From assembly GCA_964611585.1 (NCBI GenBank), contig CAZTAK010000093.1, positions 1 through 7,834 on the forward strand: a stretch of 7,834 nt of DNA, given 5' to 3'. Numbering within the stretch: position 1 is the first letter of the stretch; every line of letters begins with the position of its first letter. Of the stretch, positions 1 through 6,452 are shown one piece after another. Both the position numbers and the translations under genes were made by a program. The DNA is from CAZTAK01 sp964611585 (GTDB lineage Bacteria; Pseudomonadota; Alphaproteobacteria; SHVP01). The notes under the pieces were generated by a model, which did not search any database, was not told where the DNA came from, and saw nothing but the letters and a program-made list of their open reading frames with translations.

Positions 1-83
1 GTTCGGACAGATGGCAGGCGTGTACGTCGTCAGAATCTTTTGGACACGAAGTGGCCTGAATTAAGAGAGAGTTTTAGCTCATC

Positions 84-109
84 GTTAACCTGAATGTGTA
101 CTGTTAACC
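84..109. promoter_or_regulatory. paired GTTAACC motifs upstream of the enolase-family gene
   Basis: The 7-mer GTTAACC occurs at 84-90 and again at 103-109, a 19-bp period that puts both copies on roughly the same DNA face. Its core GTTAAC is itself a palindrome. The pair lies 20-45 bp ahead of the ATG at 128, where an operator for a dimeric regulator could sit. No clear -35/-10 pair was found around it, so a regulatory role is inference and chance is a real alternative. Confidence 0.2.
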
Positions 110-127
110 CAACTTCTTTACTTTAAG

Positions 128-1201
128 ATGAAGATTACTAACTTTGAATCCTTCCACCTGAGAGTGCCTTACGACGAGCCGGAGTTGCGGGGCGAGTTTT
201 GCGACTTGCTGTATCTTCGAATCGATACCGACGAGGGTCAGTCGGGATGGGGCCAGGCGTGGAGCATGAAGTTGGTGGAAGCCACTCGATGGGTCATCGA
301 CCATGCAGTAGCTCCCATGTGTATCGGACAGGATGCCTCGGAAACAAGCGATTGGATGGAGCGCCTTCTGAAGTCGCACGGAAATACGCGTCAAGGGCTA
401 TTTACCTATGCTGTGTCTGCGCTCGACATTGCCCTTTGGGATTTAAAGGGTAAGGCAATGGGTCAGCCTCTGAGCGTTCAGCTTGGCGGGACGGAAAAAA
501 CTAAGCTGGGTGCGTACGCTAGCTTGATTTTTTATGGCGATGCAGAACGTACGGCGGAAAAAGCCAAAGAAGCGGTGGAACGAGGGTACCGAGACATTAA
601 GCTGCATGAGGAAGCGATCGAACCGGTGCGTGCTGCCCGGGAAGCGGTTGGCGATTCGGTCAGTATTCGACTCGATCCGGCAGCGACCTATCCTTGGAGC
701 GCCGCGGAGGCGATAGAAGTAGCGCCCCAAATGGAAGCGTTTGACCTGTTTTGGCTAGAAGAGCCTATTTGGCCAGTGGAGGATTACTGGAGTCTTGGCG
801 AACTGGCGCAAAAGACGTCTATTCCTTTAGCTGGAGGCGAGAATTGTATTAGCGCGCTGGATTTCCGTCATATACGGAAAATCGGAGGCGCTACTTATCT
901 GCAGCCCAGTGTGATCAAAATTGGAGGCATTACCGAAACGGTTAAGGTGATCTCCTACGCCCGCGAGGCCGGCGCTGTTTATGCACCCCATTCGTTTTAC
1001 TACGGTCCGGGCTATCTGGCGTCTTTGCATATGGCAGCGGCTTGCCCCGACAATCCCCTCATGGAACAACCGTACTTCGCCCTGGAGGCCTATCCTTTCG
1101 GAGAAAATGCGCTGACGGAAAAGGGAGAAGTGACTTTGCCAACGGGACCGGGCTTGGGATTGGATCCCGATTCGGAATTCCTGAAGGCGTACCGCTGTTA
1201 G
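128..1201 (+). CDS. mandelate racemase/muconate lactonizing-type enolase superfamily protein
   Basis: This 357-residue protein has the full length and two-domain plan of the MR/MLE group of the enolase superfamily: an N-terminal capping domain (about 1-125) and a C-terminal barrel. Such enzymes abstract a proton alpha to a carboxylate, usually as sugar-acid dehydratases, racemases or cycloisomerases in the cytoplasm. The Mg ligands are visible as D183, E211 (in LEEP) and E238 (in GGEN). The general base candidates are K158 and H288 (APHSFYYGPG). It departs from the textbook pattern: H160 replaces the second Lys of KxK, A185 stands where the D-x-N Asn is usual, and S261 in QPSVIKIGGITE replaces the Asp that normally pairs with the His. 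The ATG start gives the typical MKIT opening, but no good Shine-Dalgarno precedes it. Base composition is noticeably lower in GC than downstream genes, suggesting separate ancestry. Superfamily membership is firm; the substrate is unknown. Confidence 0.9.
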   Translation: MKITNFESFHLRVPYDEPELRGEFCDLLYLRIDTDEGQSGWGQAWSMKLVEATRWVIDHAVAPMCIGQDASETSDWMERLLKSHGNTRQGLFTYAVSALDIALWDLKGKAMGQPLSVQLGGTEKTKLGAYASLIFYGDAERTAEKAKEAVERGYRDIKLHEEAIEPVRAAREAVGDSVSIRLDPAATYPWSAAEAIEVAPQMEAFDLFWLEEPIWPVEDYWSLGELAQKTSIPLAGGENCISALDFRHIRKIGGATYLQPSVIKIGGITETVKVISYAREAGAVYAPHSFYYGPGYLASLHMAAACPDNPLMEQPYFALEAYPFGENALTEKGEVTLPTGPGLGLDPDSEFLKAYRC

Positions 1202-1278
1202 AGGTCAGTCGATTGCTGGGTCACAAGAGCATTACCCAGACGGAACGGTATGCTCATCTGGCACCAACTGCTCCTTGA
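1186..1278 (+). pseudogene. C-terminal remnant of a tyrosine recombinase/phage integrase
   Basis: In the frame one base behind the enolase-family gene, the sequence encodes GVPLLEVSRLLGHKSI followed by TQTERYAHLAP and a stop at 1276-1278. This is the diagnostic end of a tyrosine recombinase: the LLGHKS box carries the active-site His, and the Tyr of ERYAHL is the nucleophile that attacks DNA. The rest of the catalytic domain (the Arg residues and the core) is absent, because upstream the same bases code for the end of the enolase-family protein. The remnant therefore begins somewhere near 1183-1195 and overlaps that gene's stop codon at 1199-1201. It is almost certainly non-functional and marks an old deletion or insertion endpoint. 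Confidence 0.8.
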
Positions 1279-1422
1279 AAGACGCCAACATTCCTCGGAT
1301 GAACGCTGGCTCCGAGCGTCAGCGTTGCCATTAGGATGCCTTTTGACTACCATCGCCATGAATTCGAAGGTTATCCAAGAAATGTCGGTTCTGTCCGCTC
1401 AACCGCTAAGCCAGCAGGCCCT

Positions 1423-1431
1423 GGAAGGTGG
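1423..1431 (+). promoter_or_regulatory. ribosome binding site deciding the LLM oxidoreductase start
   Basis: The GGAAGGTGG stretch lies 5-8 bases before ATG 1437. The in-frame GTG at 1428 falls inside it and so is a poor start. This supports ATG 1437 and a protein beginning MRVSLGLYP, the usual position for the first strand of this barrel family. Confidence 0.55.
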
Positions 1432-1436
1432 AATCG

Positions 1437-2450
1437 ATGCGTGTCAGCTTAGGCCTTTACCCCGACGTCGCGGCGGGCGACGTGGTGCGCACCGGCGTGC
1501 TGGCGGAGGCGCTTGGATATCACGGCGTCTGGCTCGCGGACTCCCATCTGATGTGGCGCGAGCCTCACACCATTCTGGGTGCCTTGGCCGCGTGGACCCA
1601 GACGATCCGTCTGGCCACCGCGGTAACCAATCCGCTCACCCGTCATCCGACCGTCACGGCGAGCGCATTCTGCACCCTGGCGGAACTGTCGGACGGCCGC
1701 GCGGTCGTGGGCATCAGCATCGGAGACAGTTCGCTTAGAACCATGGGGCTAAAGCCCGCGACGATCGATAGACTGGCGCGGACGGTGACCGAGTTGCGCG
1801 ATCTCCTGCAAGGCCGACGAATCGATTTCCCCGACGATCGAAGCGCCCAAATCACATTCGCCGGCGGCTTCGATATTCCCCTCTATATCGCAGCGACAGG
1901 ACCGCGCATGCTTCGCCTTGCGGGACAAATTGCCGATGGGGTCATCCTAATGAACGGCGTGGCGCCGGACCTGATCCAGGCCGCGAGCGAATTGGTCGCG
2001 GCGGGAGCGGTGGAAACGGGCCGCGATCCGGGCGCGGTACAACGCGTGGTGTGGGCCGCCTGTCATGCTTCCGACGATTGTTCCGAGGAATCCATAGCAG
2101 CGGTCAAATACAATGTCGCGCGGGCAATCCTGCGCGATATCCCGGGGCTCGTCGATGCAACGACCCGCGCCATCGCCGCCCGAGTGCGGGAACGCTACGA
2201 CTACGCCCAACATGGCGCCGCGGACGCCGATTTCGCGGCGCTGATTCCCGACGACCTGGTGCCGCGCTTCGCCTTTGCCGGCACACCCCAGGCTGTGGCG
2301 ACGCAACTCGACGCGCTGCGCGATATCGGCGTCGAGGAGGTTGCATTGGCAATTCCGGCGGCGCCGGATCATGCCGCCCGGGATACGGTTCTGCGTCTCC
2401 TGGCACCACGAAAATCGAAATCGCCTTTACACAGCATGGGTCTTTATTGA
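1437..2450 (+). CDS. LLM class flavin/F420-dependent oxidoreductase (luciferase-like, Mer type)
   Basis: This 337-residue protein belongs to the bacterial luciferase-like superfamily, a TIM barrel that uses FMN or coenzyme F420 for monooxygenation or hydride transfer. Recognisable pieces in order are the first strand VSLGLYPD (about 3-10), LAEALGYHGVWLADSH (22-37), the strand and loop TAVTNPLTRHPTV (61-73), GISIGDSSLRTMG (92-104), and the cofactor-side segment IPLYIAATGPRMLRLAGQIA (147-166) followed by DGVIL. The GDS-x-x-R-x-x-G pattern resembles the methylene-tetrahydromethanopterin reductase-like branch rather than alkane monooxygenases. It is the first intact high-GC gene after the recombinase remnant and lies 52 bases before a nitrilase, so the two are probably cotranscribed. 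RutA, which opens the uracil ring, is an LLM enzyme, so a ring-oxidising role next to amidohydrolases is plausible but unproven. I cannot choose FMN or F420 from sequence alone. An alternative start is GTG 1428. Confidence 0.85.
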   Translation: MRVSLGLYPDVAAGDVVRTGVLAEALGYHGVWLADSHLMWREPHTILGALAAWTQTIRLATAVTNPLTRHPTVTASAFCTLAELSDGRAVVGISIGDSSLRTMGLKPATIDRLARTVTELRDLLQGRRIDFPDDRSAQITFAGGFDIPLYIAATGPRMLRLAGQIADGVILMNGVAPDLIQAASELVAAGAVETGRDPGAVQRVVWAACHASDDCSEESIAAVKYNVARAILRDIPGLVDATTRAIAARVRERYDYAQHGAADADFAALIPDDLVPRFAFAGTPQAVATQLDALRDIGVEEVALAIPAAPDHAARDTVLRLLAPRKSKSPLHSMGLY

Positions 2451-2502
2451 TGATCCTTTGTGCGGGACCATTGCGCACAGGTAAATAATCCGGAGACAGA
2501 TC

Positions 2503-3372
2503 ATGGGACGCGAAATGACGGTGGCGCTGGCTCAGACAGGGCCGGTGCCGGGCGACGATCCGAGCGACGGTGTGATCGAGGCCTGCCGATTGATCGAGCG
2601 GGCGGCCGACGCCGGCGCTGATCTGCTCTGTTTCGGCGAGCTGTTTCTGGCGCCGTTCTTCCCCAACCGGCTGGAAGAGGATTTCGACCGTTATTTCCTG
2701 CATCTGCCCGATCCCCGGATCGACCCGATCTTCGAAGCGGCGAAGGCGCGCGGCCTCGCCATGATATTTCCGTTCGGGGAGAAGACCCAGAGTAGCTACT
2801 ACAACGCGGCCCTGGTGCTCGACGCCGAGGGCCGGACGGTCGGCACCTACCGCAAGACCCACATCCCTGCCTATTTTCCGACCGAATTGCAGGGCGGCAC
2901 CGGCAGCTTCGAAAAATTCTATTTCACGCCGGGCGACGATCTGCCAGTGTTCGATGTGTGCGGCGTGCGCATCGGCATCCAAATCTGCAACGACCGGCTG
3001 TATCCGGAGCCGAGCCGCGTGCTGGCCCGGCGCGGTGCCGAGGTGCTGTTCATGCCGATCTGTTATTCAACCTATGGCGACACCGAACACCGGCAATCGC
3101 TATGGGACCTGCCGCTCCGGATGCGCGCCTTCGAGAACGGCGCCTATGTGGTGGCGGTTAACCGGGTCGGCGACGAGGGCCTGCGCCACCATATCGGCCG
3201 CAGCATGGTGGTCAGCCCGCGCGGCGCGATCCTGGCCGAGGCCGGCGACGTCAAAACTGAGCTGCTGGTCCATACGATCGATATCGACCAGGTGCCGGTG
3301 GCGCGCAAGAAATTCCCCTGGTGGCGCGACCGCCGGCCCGATCTCTACGGTGACCTGGTGAGCGGGGAGTAA
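2503..3372 (+). CDS. nitrilase-superfamily amidohydrolase (N-carbamoyl amidase/beta-ureidopropionase-like), copy 1
   Basis: This 289-residue carbon-nitrogen hydrolase has the complete nitrilase-fold catalytic set: E46 (CFGELFLAPFFP), K118 (GTYRKTHIP), C162 (GIQICNDR) and the supporting E137 (GSFEKFYF). Members cleave C-N bonds of amides or N-carbamoyl groups through a Cys thioester. The Asn right after the catalytic Cys recalls the ICNDR motif of N-carbamoyl-D-amino-acid hydrolases, whereas most amidases have Tyr there. The C-terminus carries PWWRDRRPDLY, shared with copy 2 further along. ATG 2503 is preceded by GGAGA six bases upstream. The gene follows the LLM gene closely, and its stop TAA runs straight into an AAGGAGG sequence (3371-3377), as if a further gene was once translationally coupled. 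Its neighbour, a cyclic amidohydrolase, would produce exactly the carbamoyl or half-amide compounds such enzymes use. The family is certain; the precise substrate is not. Confidence 0.9.
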   Translation: MGREMTVALAQTGPVPGDDPSDGVIEACRLIERAADAGADLLCFGELFLAPFFPNRLEEDFDRYFLHLPDPRIDPIFEAAKARGLAMIFPFGEKTQSSYYNAALVLDAEGRTVGTYRKTHIPAYFPTELQGGTGSFEKFYFTPGDDLPVFDVCGVRIGIQICNDRLYPEPSRVLARRGAEVLFMPICYSTYGDTEHRQSLWDLPLRMRAFENGAYVVAVNRVGDEGLRHHIGRSMVVSPRGAILAEAGDVKTELLVHTIDIDQVPVARKKFPWWRDRRPDLYGDLVSGE

Positions 3373-3377
3373 GGAGG
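3371..3377 (+). promoter_or_regulatory. strong Shine-Dalgarno at the nitrilase 1 stop codon
   Basis: AAGGAGG overlaps the TAA stop (3370-3372) of the first nitrilase. It is followed two bases later by a GTG (3380), which is closer than the ideal spacing. It looks like the initiation signal of a downstream operon gene whose body has been lost or replaced. Confidence 0.45.
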
Positions 3378-3379
3378 CC

Positions 3380-3603
3380 GTGGGCGTAACTGGGGACGAT
3401 CCAAACGGCGCGAGTTCAACGTCGCTGAGGAACGCTCTCTTAGACCGAATTTCCAACTGTGACAAGGCCACCGTCAAGCGCGGCTTCGACGACAATGTTC
3501 GCCGCATGCCGCTCTTACTGGTTGACGGTGAATTTCTCAGCGATTCTTACGAATTAGAATTTAATCAGTATTTCGAATTCGCGGCGTGTTGGAAGCGCGC
3601 CTA
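3380..3603 (+). pseudogene. unrecognised truncated reading frame fused to a transposase tail
   Basis: From GTG 3380 an open frame runs about 75 codons before joining IS3-transposase sequence in the same frame. I do not recognise the family. The stretch includes VRRMPLLLVDGEFL and SDSYELEFNQYFEFA, with no transmembrane segment or signal peptide. It is clearly more AT-rich than the nitrilase gene before it and the GTPase gene after it, notably around 3530-3580, so it probably has a different origin. It starts right after a strong Shine-Dalgarno placed at the nitrilase stop, so the first codons may be what is left of the next operon gene. Translation into a short fusion peptide is possible, but function is doubtful. 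Confidence 0.3.
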
Positions 3604-3604
3604 T

Positions 3605-3764
3605 GCCCGCTTCAGGGACGAACTGCTCAATGGGGGGTCTCTATACCCTCAAAGAGGCTCAAATCATCATCGAACAATGGCGGAGACACTACAACACCAT
3701 CAGACCACACAGTGCTTTGGGCTACCGCCCGCCAGCCCCGGAAACCATCATCCCAATAGAGTAA
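3605..3764 (+). mobile_element. IS3-family transposase C-terminal remnant with a 2-nt frameshift
   Basis: The frame ARFRDELLNG at 3605-3634 continues as GSLY. The reading then moves to the next frame at about 3645 and gives TLKEAQIIIEQWRRHYNTI, RPHSALGYRPPAPETI and a TAA at 3762-3764. This is the conserved end of the DDE integrase-core domain (rve_3 region) of IS3-family OrfB transposases; the Glu of RDELLNG lies close to the catalytic DDE region, but the earlier part of the domain is missing. The shift is explained by loss of two bases (TAC ACC read as TACC), a clear inactivating mutation. I could not identify the left terminal inverted repeat or the element's right boundary. The remnant separates nitrilase 1 from the COG0523 gene and shows that an insertion sequence once sat here and decayed by deletion. 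Confidence 0.85.
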
Positions 3765-3810
3765 AATGCTGGATCACGGTGCGCCGCATAGGCGGCAGGG
3801 AGACCGAACA

Positions 3811-4845
3811 TTGAGCTCCGGGAAGGATATCCATATCCCGATTACGCTGCTGACCGGATTTCTCGGCAGCGGCAAGACGACGCTGCTCAAGCATCTTCTC
3901 GACCAACCGGACATGGCGGACACGGCGGTGATCGTCAATGAGTTTGGCGAGATTGGCCTCGATCATTTGCTCGTCGAGCAAGGCGAGGAGGAAGTCGTGC
4001 TGCTCGATTCCGGCTGCCTGTGCTGCACGATCGCCAACAGCCTGGGCGAGACGCTGTCGAACCTCTGGTTCCGGCGCGTGCGCGGCGAACTGCCGGCCTT
4101 CCGGCGTGTCGCGATCGAAACCACGGGCCTCGCCGATCCGGCGCCGATCCTGCACACGCTGTTGACCGACAAATTCGTCGCTCGGCATTACGTGGTCGAC
4201 GGCATCGTCGCCACCATCGACGGCATGAACGGGCTGGGGCAACTCGACACACATGGCGAAGCGGTCAAGCAGGCGGCGGTCGCCGACCGGCTCCTGGTCA
4301 CCAAGATCGATGTTGCGCCGCGCCCGCGCCTCGATACGCTCGTCGAGCGGTTGGCCGTACTCAACCCGGCGGCGCGGACGCGCGAGATCGCCGATGGCCA
4401 GGTGGCGGTGAAAGACGTGATCGATATCGGGCTATTCGACCGGTCGGCCAAGCCCGCCGAGGCGCTCCGCTGGCTGCGTGACGGGGCCTATGCGGCGGTC
4501 CAACATGAGCACGGTGGTTCACGCGCCCACGATGGCAACCGCCACGACGACCGCATTCGCGCCTATTGCGCCTATTTCGATTTTGCGGTCAGTTGGGCCG
4601 GTTACGCCGCGTGGACTGCGGCTATGCGTCACTATCCGGGCGATAAGCTGCTTCGGGTCAAGGGGCTGATGCGACTAGGCGATCGGGCGCGGCCCTATGT
4701 AGTGCAAGCGGTGCAGCATGTCTTCGGCGAGCCGATCCGGATTGAGGGCTGGCCCGGCGGCGACTCACGCGCCCGGCTGGTCTTCATCACCCGCGATCTC
4801 GACCGGGCTATCGTCGCGGAGTCGCTTGGGGTCTTGCGCGGATAG
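3811..4845 (+). CDS. COG0523/CobW-family GTPase, putative metallochaperone
   Basis: This is a 344-residue G3E-family GTPase. Numbered from the TTG start, it has Walker A GFLGSGKTT (16-24), the metal-binding CxCC motif GCLCC (C69, C71, C72), the switch/Walker B-type segment ETTGLADP (103-110), the base-recognition motif TKID (164-167) and a CobW C-terminal domain ending near VFITRDLDRAIVAESLG. A short His-rich stretch (QHEHGG...HDGNRHDD, 4501-4551) could also bind metal. Family members load Zn, Co or Fe into client enzymes. The next gene, 42 bases downstream, is a metal-dependent cyclic amidohydrolase and an obvious client. The start is uncertain: ATG 3766 is in frame but lies two bases past the transposase stop inside the IS scar. 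TTG 3811 has GGGAGA seven bases upstream and places the GTPase domain at a normal distance from the N-terminus. I prefer TTG, with modest confidence. Confidence 0.88.
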   Translation: MSSGKDIHIPITLLTGFLGSGKTTLLKHLLDQPDMADTAVIVNEFGEIGLDHLLVEQGEEEVVLLDSGCLCCTIANSLGETLSNLWFRRVRGELPAFRRVAIETTGLADPAPILHTLLTDKFVARHYVVDGIVATIDGMNGLGQLDTHGEAVKQAAVADRLLVTKIDVAPRPRLDTLVERLAVLNPAARTREIADGQVAVKDVIDIGLFDRSAKPAEALRWLRDGAYAAVQHEHGGSRAHDGNRHDDRIRAYCAYFDFAVSWAGYAAWTAAMRHYPGDKLLRVKGLMRLGDRARPYVVQAVQHVFGEPIRIEGWPGGDSRARLVFITRDLDRAIVAESLGVLRG

Positions 4846-4871
4846 GCTCCTAGCTCATAATACTAATCGAC

Positions 4872-4877
4872 AGGAGG
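4872..4877 (+). promoter_or_regulatory. strong ribosome binding site of the cyclic amidohydrolase
   Basis: A perfect AGGAGG lies ten bases before ATG 4888. It is the strongest initiation signal among the intact genes in the window, suggesting the amidohydrolase is meant to be made in quantity relative to the preceding TTG-started chaperone. Confidence 0.6.
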
Positions 4878-4887
4878 AACTGACGTT

Positions 4888-6252
4888 ATGGAACTAGATT
4901 GCGTCGTCAGGGGTGGCACCGTCGTATTTCCCGAACGCGAAGCGCTTGCCGATATCGCTATCCGAGACGGCCGCATCGCCGCTATTCTAGATCCAGGGGA
5001 GGCGACCGGTCCGGCGCGCGAGAGCATCGATGCTTCGGGCCGCCACGTTTTTCCCGGCCTAATAGACCCGCATCTGCATTTCGGTTTTGCCGAACCAATC
5101 GAGGAATTTCGCACAGAAACCGCTTCGGCGGCGATCGGCGGGCTGACCTCGACCATCGCTTATTTACTGAGCAGCGATCCTTACAGCGAGATATTCCAAC
5201 AGGCGGTCGAGGACTGCGCGGCGCGCGCCCATATCGACTTCGCCTTCCATTGCTCGATTGCGACCGAGACGCATCTTGACGAGTTCGATCGCTATGTCCG
5301 CGACTTCGGCGTCACATCGTTCAAGCACTTCATGAATTTCAAGGGCGAAGAAGGCCGCTACATGGGCCTCGCCGGCACCGATGACGGCTTCATGTATGAC
5401 CTGATGCAAACCGCGGCCGGTCACGAGCATGTGGTGATCGTCACTCATCCGGAAAATATCGAGGTGGTCAACCGCATCAAGGCCCAGTTCATCGAAGCGG
5501 GCCGCGATGGGCTCAAGGCGTATTGCCAATCGAAGCCGACCTTTACCGAATCCGAGAACATGGTGCGGGCCATGCATTTCGCCGAACATCTGGGTGCGCA
5601 CGTGTATTTCCCGCATGTCAGCTGCGCCGATGGTTTCGAGGAAGTACGGCGGTTCCGCCGGCGCTACGGCCGGGTCCTAGTTGAAACGTGCCCGCATTAT
5701 CTGACCCATGACTGGGATTCCGACAGGAGCAGCCTGGACAAGGCCAACCCGCCCCTGCGCAGTCCGGAAGACGTCGAGGCGACGTGGGCGGCGCTCGCCG
5801 ACGGCACTATCGACACCGTCGGTTCGGACCATGTGCCACGCCGGCGCGCGAACAAGGAGAAGAATATCTGGCAGGCCTCGCAAGGATTCCCCGGCGCCGC
5901 GACAATTCTGCCAGTGCTGTTGAGCGAGGGGTATCATAAACGCGGCCTCGGCCTGCGGCGCATCGCGCAGATCTGCGGCAGCCGGCCGGCCGAAATCTTC
6001 GCCATCGACAAGCGCAAGGGATTCATCGCCCCCGGTTACGACGCTGATCTGACCATCGTCGATCTCGATCTCGAGCGTGAAGTGCACTGGCGGGACCTGT
6101 TGTCCCACGCCGACTACAGCCCCTATGACGGCTGGACGCTCAAGGGCTGGCCGGTGATGAGCATGGTGCGCGGCGCCGTGGTGATGCAGGACGGCAAGCT
6201 GGTAGGCCCGGCCGGGCACGGCCAATACCTGTGGCGGCCGCTAGATCGATAA
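4888..6252 (+). CDS. dihydropyrimidinase/hydantoinase-like cyclic amidohydrolase
   Basis: This 454-residue protein is of full length for the family. These enzymes use a binuclear metal centre to open cyclic amides such as dihydrouracil, hydantoin, allantoin or imides. All expected ligands are present: H62 and H64 in PGLIDPHLHFG, K152 (the lysine that is normally carboxylated) in SFKHFMNFK, H187 in VTHPEN, H243 in YFPHVS, and D314 in GSDHVP. The flanking small beta-domain is made by residues 1-55 and 375-430 (KGFIAPGYDADLTIVD). After K152 it differs from classical dihydropyrimidinases: the segment GEEGRYMGLAGTDDG replaces the usual short loop, and HPEN replaces HAEN, so substrate preference is probably not ordinary dihydrouracil. 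It sits between a COG0523 chaperone and a nitrilase-fold amidase, consistent with ring opening followed by hydrolysis of the open product. The exact ring substrate is unknown; allantoinase or imidase are alternatives. Confidence 0.9.
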   Translation: MELDCVVRGGTVVFPEREALADIAIRDGRIAAILDPGEATGPARESIDASGRHVFPGLIDPHLHFGFAEPIEEFRTETASAAIGGLTSTIAYLLSSDPYSEIFQQAVEDCAARAHIDFAFHCSIATETHLDEFDRYVRDFGVTSFKHFMNFKGEEGRYMGLAGTDDGFMYDLMQTAAGHEHVVIVTHPENIEVVNRIKAQFIEAGRDGLKAYCQSKPTFTESENMVRAMHFAEHLGAHVYFPHVSCADGFEEVRRFRRRYGRVLVETCPHYLTHDWDSDRSSLDKANPPLRSPEDVEATWAALADGTIDTVGSDHVPRRRANKEKNIWQASQGFPGAATILPVLLSEGYHKRGLGLRRIAQICGSRPAEIFAIDKRKGFIAPGYDADLTIVDLDLEREVHWRDLLSHADYSPYDGWTLKGWPVMSMVRGAVVMQDGKLVGPAGHGQYLWRPLDR

Positions 6253-6266
6253 TCGAGCCGTCGCGT

Positions 6267-6380
6267 TCAGTTGATCGAGGCGACGATTCGGCCGAGCCGC
6301 TCGATGCTGGCCAGCACCTTGCCCTGGTCGAGGTTCGGCCACTGCATGCGCATGTCGTCGCCTCTTCCTTGAGCATAAGA
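6267..6380 (-). pseudogene. C-terminal remnant of a class I/II aminotransferase-like protein
   Basis: On the minus strand an open frame ends at 6267-6269 and reads YAQGRGDDMRMQWPNL followed by DQGKVLASIERLGRIVASIN. The pattern of an aromatic-x-x-G-x-G stretch, then MRL-like, then I-x-R-L-G, resembles the end of fold-type I PLP aminotransferases of the 2-aminoadipate/MocR-related kind. The frame hits a stop at 6420-6422, and nothing recognisable precedes about 6380, so the rest of the gene is missing. An alternative is a 28-codon small gene from the ATG at 6351-6353, which is preceded by AGGAAGAGG in the minus-strand sense. The recognition rests on a short motif and is tentative. Confidence 0.35.
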
Positions 6381-6389
6381 GTGTGGCAC

Positions 6390-6419
6390 TTGCCCGCTAG
6401 GCCCGGCGCGGCTTAGACT
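6390..6419 (+). promoter_or_regulatory. candidate sigma70 promoter for the second nitrilase
   Basis: TTGCCC at 6390-6395 is separated by 17 bases from TTAGAC at 6413-6418 (TAGACT at 6414-6419 is an equally good register). This matches the looser housekeeping promoters common in alphaproteobacteria. It would start transcription near 6425 and leave a short leader before the ribosome site at 6440-6444. The 200-base gap ahead of this gene makes an independent promoter reasonable. Confidence 0.45.
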
Positions 6420-6452
6420 TCATGCTGGGAAACTCTATCGGGAGTGGGCGTC

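Noticed and set aside
1..93. An open frame entering from the left edge and ending at TGA 91-93 (ending ...TKWPELRESFSSSLT), possibly the tail of an upstream gene.
   Set aside because: All three forward frames are open for about 18-30 codons here and none shows a recognisable family motif, so a 30-codon run is not evidence of coding.
1336..1452. A 38-codon forward frame (MPFDYHRHEFEGYPRNVG...) in the gap before the LLM gene.
   Set aside because: It has no ribosome site or known motif and overlaps the start of the LLM gene in another frame; the 1279-1422 gap otherwise shows nothing I can identify.
2104..2982. A long minus-strand open frame (292 codons) across the LLM and nitrilase 1 genes.
   Set aside because: It is antisense to two clear family members and is low-complexity Arg/Ala-rich, as expected for the complement of GC-rich coding sequence.
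1175..3582. GAATTC sites near several junctions (1175, about 1360, about 3577), suggesting a cloning or library chimera.
   Set aside because: Three six-base sites in this length are not improbable, and the sites do not coincide exactly with the coding breakpoints.
6396..6412. GC-rich partial inverted repeat (GCTAGGCCCGGCGCGGC) considered as a terminator after the amidohydrolase gene.
   Set aside because: It has only a weak stem and no following T-run, and it fits better as the spacer of the candidate promoter.
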